DNA of 5,178 nt from Alphaproteobacteria bacterium. GTDB lineage: Bacteria > Pseudomonadota > Alphaproteobacteria > Micavibrionales > UBA2020. The stretch is from the NCBI GenBank assembly GCA_023136145.1, contig JAGLRU010000251.1, positions 1 through 5,178 of the forward strand, written 5' to 3'. The position numbers were made by a program, and so were the translations under genes. This document shows positions 1 to 4,246 of the stretch, piece after piece (the first letter of the stretch is position 1; each line of letters begins with the position of its first letter). Under the pieces are notes generated by a model that was not told where the DNA came from, made no database searches, and saw nothing but the letters and a program-made list of their open reading frames with translations.

Positions 1-613
1 CGGGTAAATCTACGGCAGCAGCAAGCTGCATACAGAAAGCTTCATTATATACCGTGCCGGAAAAACGCTCGATAGCCGGTTTTAAAATATGTGTGCTAGG
101 CGCACCGCCAAGCGGAATGGAAATAACACCATCTTTAACATGCACAGCGATTTTATCCTGCGCTCCTGCCAACGAAAGACGAATGCCCTCTTCCCCTGCC
201 ATCAACGGTTTGCGTGGTAGAATTTCTAAAACATCTGCTAGTTCCGTATCGCTTAAATGCCGATAATCATATTGTTGTTGCGGCGGGGTTTCATCTTCAG
301 GCAAAAATGTGATTGCTCCTGCACATTCACCGCCAATTTGCTCCAGCATGGCAAAATCATTACGGGCGCTGATACCAAGATTTTGTGCAATCATCTTTCG
401 CTTGCTTTCTTCCGGCAGAATTCCGCCAAAAAAACCACGGCATTCATTGCGTGTGAACTGCTCTTTACGCAAAGGCAAAGAATGGGAGAGAGCCATAGCA
501 TTGTCACTGTTCAGCCAAATATCTGCATAGTTGAACAGCATTTGACCGTGATTATCTTGAATCAGTTTTCCAACTTTTTGCTGATGTAGGTAAACATCTA
601 GAGTGCGTGTCAT
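1..613 (-). CDS. hipA: HipA-type serine/threonine kinase toxin, N-terminal part (cut by window edge)
   Basis: Translating the minus strand from ATG at 613 gives 204 residues with no stop before the window edge, about half of a usual HipA (~440 aa). The N-terminal subdomain is typical: residues 1-105 include LSHSLPLR at 42-49, FFGGILPE at 61-68 and IGGECAGAITFLP at 93-105. The kinase core then begins with LSLAGAQDK at 146-154, matching the HipA glycine-rich loop, whose serine (here Ser147) is autophosphorylated in E. coli HipA. PSTHILKP at 172-179 carries the ATP-binding lysine region (Lys178). The catalytic Asp/Asn residues would lie beyond the edge, so activity cannot be judged. E. coli HipA phosphorylates glutamyl-tRNA synthetase and causes growth arrest; other HipA proteins have other synthetase targets, so the target here is unknown. 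The start follows the hipB stop by one base, with GGAG placed 9 nt upstream inside the end of hipB, indicating translational coupling. Confidence 0.93.
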   Translation of the reverse strand, partial: MTRTLDVYLHQQKVGKLIQDNHGQMLFNYADIWLNSDNAMALSHSLPLRKEQFTRNECRGFFGGILPEESKRKMIAQNLGISARNDFAMLEQIGGECAGAITFLPEDETPPQQQYDYRHLSDTELADVLEILPRKPLMAGEEGIRLSLAGAQDKIAVHVKDGVISIPLGGAPSTHILKPAIERFSGTVYNEAFCMQLAAAVDLP

Positions 614-614
614 A

Positions 615-833
615 TTATTTATCTCCGCTTGGAAGTGTAAATTCAAGCTTAATGCCCAGCGTATGCATCACGGTAAGCGCTTTGCCGATCTGACAGGTTG
701 GCTTGCCTTTCTCCAGATCAATAATAAAACGCAAACCTGTACCTGATGTCAGAGCAAGGTCTTTTTGCGTGACACCGAGTTGTTTGCGGGTACTCTTAAT
801 AATCTTTCCAATATGTTCAGGTGTGTGATGCAT
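615..833 (-). CDS. hipB: HipB-type XRE-family antitoxin and autorepressor
   Basis: A 72-residue protein with one Cro/C1 (XRE) helix-turn-helix domain at residues 8-60. GVTQKDLALTSG (20-31) is the first helix and turn, and TGLRFIIDLEKGKPT (32-46) is the recognition helix followed by the usual xxLExGKxx segment. The tail LGIKLEFTLPSGDK (59-72) resembles the beta-strand tail of HipB and of y4mF-type regulators, which sit beside hipA. The protein should bind the upstream inverted repeats, repress the operon and neutralise HipA. ATG at 833 is preceded by GAAAGG with a 7-nt gap, a good ribosome binding site. The hipA start follows one base after this stop. The order antitoxin then toxin is normal for hipBA. 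Identification rests on the domain plus the adjacent hipA and is strong. Confidence 0.92.
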   Translation of the reverse strand: MHHTPEHIGKIIKSTRKQLGVTQKDLALTSGTGLRFIIDLEKGKPTCQIGKALTVMHTLGIKLEFTLPSGDK

Positions 834-847
834 TTACTAACCTTTCA

Positions 848-861
848 TTACCGTACGGTAA
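848..861. promoter_or_regulatory. Perfect 14-bp palindrome upstream of hipB, likely HipB operator
   Basis: TTACCGTACGGTAA reads the same on both strands and lies 15 bp upstream of the hipB start codon, close to its ribosome binding site. Its left arm TTACCG recurs at 897-902 and 946-951. XRE regulators such as HipB bind dyad-symmetric sites in their own promoter, so this is a likely autoregulatory operator. It differs from the E. coli HipB site (TATCC-N8-GGATA), which is expected between distant HipB proteins. Binding by HipB is inferred. Confidence 0.6.
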
Positions 862-880
862 CAATATCATAGGATATTGT
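861..880. promoter_or_regulatory. Second inverted repeat in the hipBA control region
   Basis: Arms ACAATATC (861-868) and GATATTGT (873-880) are perfect complements separated by ATAG. The repeat abuts the 14-bp palindrome and contains TATC...GATA, distantly recalling the E. coli HipB core. A weak minus-strand promoter could overlap it: TATAAG at 886-881 as -10, with a poor -35 (TTCCTT at 910-905) 18 bp upstream. A protein bound here would then block transcription. The dyad is directly visible; the promoter is tentative. Confidence 0.45.
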
Positions 881-959
881 CTTATACAATAAAATATTAC
901 CGATAAGGAATATTTAAGACTATTTTAGCAAAATAATGCAGTATATTACCGAACGGGCA

Positions 960-1261
960 TTTTAAGAAAAAGAGCAGAGTTTACACATTCAAGGGCGCTT
1001 TTTGACCGAAATCCAGTAATCGGAATACTGGTCGTGATTAAACAACGAAATGTTTACGGCATCCAAACTGCGTAAGGTTGGTCGTTATCCAAGGGACGAA
1101 ATCTTTGGTGCGCATTCAATCGGCATACGGTTGACCCATGTTTTTTAAGAGCACGGGAAGGCTCTTGAATGGTGATGCAACAGCCAGATGTTTGCGAGTG
1201 GTGAAACGGCGATACGTCTTCAATGGTGCTTGGTGGGTTCAATGCCCCAAAGCGCCATATT
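960..1261. other. Noncoding stretch with possible phage Icd/Ash-region remnant
   Basis: About 300 bp with no convincing complete gene. The minus strand holds a 62-codon frame at 1242-1054 (starting MNPPSTIEDVSP, ending QPYAVWMP). From memory, it and the overlapping minus-strand frames resemble short sequences seen near Icd-like or Ash-like genes of P1/P4-type phages in enterobacteria; no alignment could be run. The frame has no clear Shine-Dalgarno site and odd composition (many His, Pro, Ser), so it may be a remnant or a leader rather than a gene. A hairpin AAGAGC/GCTCTT (1147-1152/1161-1166) is present but has no downstream T-run in either direction, so it is not a classical terminator. Confidence 0.3.
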
Positions 1262-1353
1262 AAGCCCTTACAGAACGAAAGAACTCTTATAGAGTTTGTG
1301 TGATGTTTAGGGCTTCCAAGAGGGATTTTAACGGGAGAGCGGAGCCATCTCCC
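1262..1353 (-). ncRNA. Candidate structured RNA, C4-antisense-like
   Basis: Two adjacent structures are visible. The first has outer arms AAGCCCT (1262-1268) and AGGGCTT (1309-1315) enclosing a perfect 6-bp hairpin AACTCT/AGAGTT (1282-1287/1291-1296). The second is GGGAGA (1333-1338) with TCTCCC (1348-1353). No protein reading frame explains this conservation of dyads. C4 antisense RNA of phages P1 and P7 (and the related CI RNA of P4) is a ~70-90 nt processed structured RNA lying just upstream of the icd/ant genes it controls. Size and layout match if the RNA is read on the minus strand, with the possible Icd-like remnant and hipBA downstream. Assignment to C4 is recall plus architecture, not a covariance-model result, and the strand is inferred. 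Confidence 0.38.
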
Positions 1354-1357
1354 TTAA

Positions 1358-1394
1358 CAAGTTGTGAGTAGTTTTTCACTACACACACAACTTG
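1358..1394. repeat. Long perfect hairpin with nested inner stem
   Basis: CAAGTTGTG (1358-1366) pairs perfectly with CACAACTTG (1386-1394). Inside, GTAGT (1368-1372) pairs with ACTAC (1378-1382) around a 5-nt loop, leaving only a small internal bulge (A on one side, ACA on the other). There is no T-run on either strand, so it is not a standard intrinsic terminator. It sits next to the candidate structured RNA and may be part of the same transcript, a processing site or a protein-binding site. Confidence 0.5.
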
Positions 1395-1447
1395 CAGTCA
1401 GTCTTAAGCCGCCTTACGCCTTAACCACCAACAAAATATCTCCATTA

Positions 1448-1479
1448 TCTTGATGTTTCTTGATATATCATGATACAAT
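1448..1479 (+). promoter_or_regulatory. Promoter and overlapping operators of the RHH/Doc operon
   Basis: A sigma70-like promoter can be drawn: TTGATG at 1450-1455, an 18-bp spacer, and TACAAT at 1474-1479, 30 bp before the antitoxin start. The spacer holds two overlapping perfect 10-bp palindromes, TGATATATCA (1461-1470) and TATCATGATA (1466-1475), and TCTTGAT is repeated directly at 1448 and 1458. Ribbon-helix-helix antitoxins bind short repeats of this kind side by side, so autorepression by the downstream antitoxin is likely. Promoter position is predicted, not mapped. Confidence 0.55.
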
Positions 1480-1508
1480 GAATTTTATAAGATATATGAG
1501 GTTATTTT

Positions 1509-1736
1509 ATGAGAACTGATAAAGAAAAATTTGCATCACAAGCTGATCCAAAAATTTTGGCAACATTGCGTCAGATTGCCTCAGAAGAAGGTCGTCAGTT
1601 TCAGTCTGTTCTGGATGAAGCCCTGCGTGATCTAATTGAGAAAAAACGTAGCATAAAGCCAAGAAATCACGTGCTGAATGCTCTAAATGACAGCATTAGT
1701 GATTTTGATAAACTTTACCAAAAGCTGGCTGAATAA
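1509..1736 (+). CDS. Ribbon-helix-helix antitoxin of a Doc-type toxin-antitoxin pair
   Basis: A 75-residue protein. Residues 8-12 (FASQA) can form the DNA-binding beta-strand, 14-27 the first helix and 29-46 the second helix (RQFQSVLDEALRDLIEKK), the layout of a ribbon-helix-helix fold. The C-terminal third (50-75, ending SISDFDKLYQKLAE) would be the flexible toxin-binding tail, as in other small antitoxins. It should neutralise the downstream toxin and repress the operon through the palindromes at 1461-1475. GAGG at 1498-1501 lies 7 nt before the ATG. The stop overlaps the toxin start by one base (TAATG), a typical coupled pair. The fold is inferred from pattern; that it is the cognate antitoxin rests mainly on position and size. 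Canonical Doc is paired with Phd, which has a different fold. Confidence 0.8.
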   Translation: MRTDKEKFASQADPKILATLRQIASEEGRQFQSVLDEALRDLIEKKRSIKPRNHVLNALNDSISDFDKLYQKLAE

Positions 1737-2113
1737 TGACTGATTATCTTACCGTTATTGAAATCGTTGCCATTCATAACAAAATGATAGAACGTTTTGG
1801 CGGTTCGCACGGTATTCGTGATGCCGGAGCGATTGAAGCCGCTTGTTACCGTCCTCAAAGCGGTTACTACAATGATATTGTGCAAGAAGCCGCTGCATTA
1901 CTGGAAAGTTTGGCAGTGAACCATCCATTTGTTGATGGGAATAAGCGCGTGGCTTTTGTTGCTGCTGATATATTTTTGCGGATTAATGGCTATAAAATTG
2001 AAGGAAATTGCGAAAAACTTCACACAGCATTAATCGAATTATTTGATACAAAGCATTTTGAGATAAAATATCTTGAGCCACTTCTCAGAAAGCACGTTAC
2101 AGAGAAAAAATAA
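1736..2113 (+). CDS. doc: Death-on-curing (Doc) family toxin, Fic fold
   Basis: A 125-residue protein, the usual length for Doc. The N-terminal segment YLTVIEIVAIHNKMIERFGG (4-23), followed by GIRDAGAIEAACYRPQSG (26-43), is the family's opening block. The active-site motif is HPFVDGNKRVAF at 63-74, with catalytic His63, Asp67, Asn69, Lys70 and Arg71. Canonical Fic AMP-transferases have HxFxx(G)NGR; the Lys in place of the second Gly is the Doc signature. In phage P1 Doc this change makes the enzyme a kinase that phosphorylates EF-Tu (Thr382) and stops translation. All residues needed are present, so the toxin appears intact. Its start overlaps the antitoxin stop and has no strong ribosome binding site of its own, so translation probably depends on coupling. 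The kinase activity and EF-Tu target are family knowledge, not shown here. Confidence 0.9.
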   Translation: MTDYLTVIEIVAIHNKMIERFGGSHGIRDAGAIEAACYRPQSGYYNDIVQEAAALLESLAVNHPFVDGNKRVAFVAADIFLRINGYKIEGNCEKLHTALIELFDTKHFEIKYLEPLLRKHVTEKK

Positions 2114-2133
2114 GTAAATGGGGCTGTTGATAA

Positions 2134-2155
2134 TTTAAGTGTCATAGAGCTTAAA
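2134..2155. repeat. Small inverted repeat after the doc gene
   Basis: TTTAAG (2134-2139) and CTTAAA (2150-2155) are perfect complements around a 10-nt loop, 21 bp past the doc stop. It is AT-rich with no following T-run, so it is at best a weak transcription terminator or RNA-stabilising stem. Confidence 0.25.
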
Positions 2156-2216
2156 GTAGATGCTCCCATCTTCACGTGTCCATATCACGCTTACTGTTTC
2201 AAAACTTATCTACTTT
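2153..2216. repeat. 9-bp inverted repeat with a 46-bp centre
   Basis: AAAGTAGAT (2153-2161) and ATCTACTTT (2208-2216) are perfect complements. The pair lies in the noncoding gap between the toxin-antitoxin operon and the conjugation-associated genes. It may mark a recombination junction or two half-sites for a regulator; the sequence does not say which. No gene is visible in 2114-2343. Confidence 0.4.
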
Positions 2217-2300
2217 CCGTGTTCTTCTTTGATTTTGTCAATTATGTCTAGGGTTGATCAAGTATTTCAAGTTTCCCAGTTAATGTTCGATGCTCTGATA

Positions 2301-2329
2301 TTGTGCATACAGGATAAGTTTTTGCACAA
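2301..2329 (-). other. Inverted repeat enclosing an IncP-type nic-like motif (possible oriT)
   Basis: TTGTGCA (2301-2307) and TGCACAA (2323-2329) form a perfect 7-bp inverted repeat ending 14 bp before the first conjugation-associated start codon. Its 15-bp centre contains, on the minus strand, TATCCTGT (2316-2309). This fits the consensus YATCCTG|Y cut by IncP/MOBP relaxases. An origin of transfer beside conjugation genes would be normal. Caution: the same 8-mer class also occurs at 154-161 inside hipA, so the motif alone can arise by chance, and no relaxase gene is in view. The repeat could instead be an operator for the downstream genes. Confidence 0.3.
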
Positions 2330-2343
2330 AAAAAGAGGGCAAC

Positions 2344-3537
2344 ATGGCACACGCAATATTGAATAATTCAACAGAACATAAAGAATTATTAAAACTAGAA
2401 GAGTCACTAGCACGATGGGAAATGATCGTTAAGCTGGTTGCTGTGTGTATTATATGTCTCTCAGCATGGTTAACGGCAAAGGGTCTTTTTGATGCAACGA
2501 TAGAAGCGCATGCTGCCAATACTGAGGGCATGGTGACAGCATGCATGACTGCGGCAGTAGCAGCAATAATGATTGGTGCAGGAACGATGTTACTTTTTTG
2601 CCTTGCTATGCATGCAGAAAAGAAACAGCTCAAGCATATTATTGCATTAACTCTAGCGATTGCACCTTTAGTGTTTTGCGTATCCACCTACAATGCAATT
2701 CTTGCCACATCTGCGCAACGTTCAATGATTTATGATATGCGCGATAAGACAACAGCTTGGAAAAATTATGTTGAAATTTCTTTCAAAGAAGCGGCAAAGT
2801 CACAAAATGCCAAAGCAAGCCTATTGCCGTCGCAATCTTCGCTATGCACATTAGCAACGGGTGAAAAAAATAACGGCTTACTTAGTGGATCACGTGGAAC
2901 AGGTGCGGTATATTCTGCCTATGCAAGTGCATGCAGCAGTGTCACCACTATTATTGATACGCTGACAGAGATTGTTGAGCGTACACATATAAGACGCGAC
3001 GAAGCAGAAGAAATTCTGAATTTGATAGATAACATTCCTCGCAATACGTCCATTTCCATCTTTGATCGTCAAGCGCAATTCAAACAGCAGGACAATCATT
3101 TGCGCAAACTGGTTGAAGCATTCAATTCAGAGCACATTACGGAACAAGTGTCAGCACAGTTGAAGATCATGGAAGGATTGATTACTACCATTGGCGCGCA
3201 AGATGGAGCCTTCGGGAGGAAACAAACGCAGGCTGTACAGAACCTTAAAAAATCACTGGGAGTGGTTGCAGGCATAGTTGATAAATTATTGTTATCCGAT
3301 AACAGTGCCTCTAGTGCCACTATGCCAGAAGAACTGCTTTCCATGGATGAAGCTACCTTCAAGTATATGAGGCGCAATATGCCAAGCGTTATGCTTGCTG
3401 TGGCTACTGATACATTTTCAATATGGATGCTTGCTTTTCTTTTAACCGCTCGAAGCATGCTGCAAAGCCGCCGTGAAGAATTATATATTGCGGATTTATC
3501 CCTTCCTAAAATTAATACAACCACTAAACCTATATAG
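2344..3537 (+). CDS. Four-helix membrane protein with large periplasmic domain, conjugation-associated, unrecognised family
   Basis: 397 residues; I do not recognise the family. Hydrophobic segments lie at about 28-48, 64-88, 97-119 and 347-369. Positive residues in 1-30, 91-97 and 369-377, against a loop at 49-63 with none, predict cytoplasmic N- and C-termini and a domain of about 225 residues (120-346) on the outer face. That domain is mostly helical, contains two cysteines (168 and 197) that could form a disulphide, and has amphipathic stretches at 200-230 and 245-315 suited to coiled-coil packing. GAGGG at 2335-2339 lies 4 nt before the ATG. The next gene starts 10 nt after this stop, so the two form an operon leading to virD4. 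A role in the transfer channel, in mating-pair stabilisation or in entry exclusion is possible from context only. Confidence 0.75.
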   Translation: MAHAILNNSTEHKELLKLEESLARWEMIVKLVAVCIICLSAWLTAKGLFDATIEAHAANTEGMVTACMTAAVAAIMIGAGTMLLFCLAMHAEKKQLKHIIALTLAIAPLVFCVSTYNAILATSAQRSMIYDMRDKTTAWKNYVEISFKEAAKSQNAKASLLPSQSSLCTLATGEKNNGLLSGSRGTGAVYSAYASACSSVTTIIDTLTEIVERTHIRRDEAEEILNLIDNIPRNTSISIFDRQAQFKQQDNHLRKLVEAFNSEHITEQVSAQLKIMEGLITTIGAQDGAFGRKQTQAVQNLKKSLGVVAGIVDKLLLSDNSASSATMPEELLSMDEATFKYMRRNMPSVMLAVATDTFSIWMLAFLLTARSMLQSRREELYIADLSLPKINTTTKPI

Positions 3538-3540
3538 GAG
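3536..3540 (+). promoter_or_regulatory. Ribosome binding site overlapping the upstream stop codon
   Basis: AGGAG shares its first two bases with the TAG stop of the preceding gene (3535-3537) and stands 7 nt before ATG 3548. It decides that start over the longer in-frame ATG at 3473, which lies inside the upstream gene and has no comparable site. It implies translational coupling. Confidence 0.75.
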
Positions 3541-3547
3541 ATTTGGT

Positions 3548-4162
3548 ATGACAAAATTTTTCAATACATTATCACGTGTCAGTATGGCAATGCTGGGGAA
3601 TACATTACTAGCTAGTGTAGCTGTATCAATAGCGCTTTGCGGGCTAGGACTTGCATCGCTCTATCTATTTAAATATGTCGATAATGATTCTCCAGAAATG
3701 ATTCAGCTACAATGTGTCGTAGGTATCGAGAGGACAGAGTGCGTCAATTACCAAAAGAAATTAGATGACCTTAGGGTGCAGCGTGAGGCTTTAGCAAAGA
3801 GGCTTGCTGCGCTTAAACAAGAAATGTCTAAAGCAAATAAGCAGCTCAATGGATTACGTGCTCTTGAGGATGCCGTCGATAAAGTGACCTTATTCAATAA
3901 TCAGAAAATTCAAGGTACAAATTTTGAAGTGACGATTGGTACTGTTTACAACAAGTTGATAGGGATTAATCAAGCACCTGAATATTATTGCTATATCAAT
4001 TTGATTGAGGTGGGTGATATAAATCGTAACCTGTATATTCGTAACAATAATGGCAATATTCAGCTAAGTGCGCATACGTTAAGCAAAGTAGGTGTAACAA
4101 AACAAGCTCTTAGTTATGCTCGTTCTGTCTGCAAACCTTATCTCATTGAGGGCGTATTCTGA
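3548..4162 (+). CDS. Single-pass membrane protein with coiled coil and four periplasmic cysteines, unrecognised
   Basis: 204 residues from ATG 3548. The start is chosen because AGGAG at 3536-3540 is well placed and because an upstream in-frame ATG (3473) would overlap the previous gene by 65 bp. A short positive N-terminus (Lys3, Arg10) precedes one hydrophobic segment at about 18-42, giving an N-in topology with the rest in the periplasm. Residues 66-112 are rich in Lys, Leu, Glu and Gln with heptad-like spacing (KKLDDLRVQREALAKRLAAL at 69-88), a probable coiled coil. The remaining C-terminal domain (about 113-204) is mixed alpha/beta in character. Cysteines at 56, 65, 148 and 195 could form two disulphides. 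The layout (anchor, coiled coil, small globular domain) resembles T4SS bitopic envelope proteins in a general way only. I assign no name. It is probably co-transcribed with the preceding gene and perhaps with virD4 84 bp downstream. Confidence 0.78.
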   Translation: MTKFFNTLSRVSMAMLGNTLLASVAVSIALCGLGLASLYLFKYVDNDSPEMIQLQCVVGIERTECVNYQKKLDDLRVQREALAKRLAALKQEMSKANKQLNGLRALEDAVDKVTLFNNQKIQGTNFEVTIGTVYNKLIGINQAPEYYCYINLIEVGDINRNLYIRNNNGNIQLSAHTLSKVGVTKQALSYARSVCKPYLIEGVF

Positions 4163-4246
4163 AGCGTTTGCTTGTCACACGTTTTCTGTTTCCCAGCACT
4201 GCGTGTGTTTGCTTCCATACTGTTAATGAACAATATGGAGGCAGCG

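Larger units (their letters stand above)
847..959. repeat. Three ATTACCG half-sites at exact 49-bp spacing (operator array)
   Basis: ATTACCG starts at 847, 896 and 945, giving two intervals of exactly 49 bp. Each is followed by a right arm of decreasing symmetry: CCGTACGG at 851-858, CCGATAAGG at 900-908 and CCGAACGG at 949-956. The second and third copies share the longer string ATATTACCGA (894-903 and 943-952). This looks like an array of related operator sites, strongest near hipB, suited to cooperative binding or looping by the autorepressor. The repeats are seen directly; the binding protein is inferred. Confidence 0.55.

Noticed and set aside
154..161. TATCCTGC as a nic site
   Set aside because: It matches the IncP-type consensus but lies within conserved hipA coding sequence with no inverted repeat; a chance match.
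54..589. Plus-strand open frames opposite hipA (54-266, 257-589, 309-530)
   Set aside because: They lie antisense to a clear HipA coding sequence with conserved motifs, have no family features and no good ribosome binding sites.
1147..1166. AAGAGC/GCTCTT hairpin as an intrinsic terminator
   Set aside because: The T-run lies on the 5' side on the plus strand and reads as an A-run after the stem on the minus strand, so neither direction fits a terminator.
834..1508. CRISPR array or attC-type site in the gene-free stretch
   Set aside because: Repeats are too short and too few for CRISPR, and the hairpins lack the paired R-box/L-box motifs of attC sites.
2160..2366. 68-codon plus-strand frame in the intergenic gap
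   Set aside because: It overlaps the start of the four-helix membrane protein gene in another frame, lacks a Shine-Dalgarno site and has no recognisable features.
2280..3554. Minus-strand frames (2280-2687, 2890-3099, 3096-3554) and the plus frame 2541-2735
   Set aside because: They are shadows of the 397-residue membrane protein gene, which has a good start, operon context and consistent topology.
4176..4207. CACACG/CGTGTG inverted repeat between the coiled-coil gene and virD4 as terminator
   Set aside because: Only 6 bp with a 20-nt loop and followed by a weak T-poor sequence (TTTGCTTCC), so termination between the genes is not supported.
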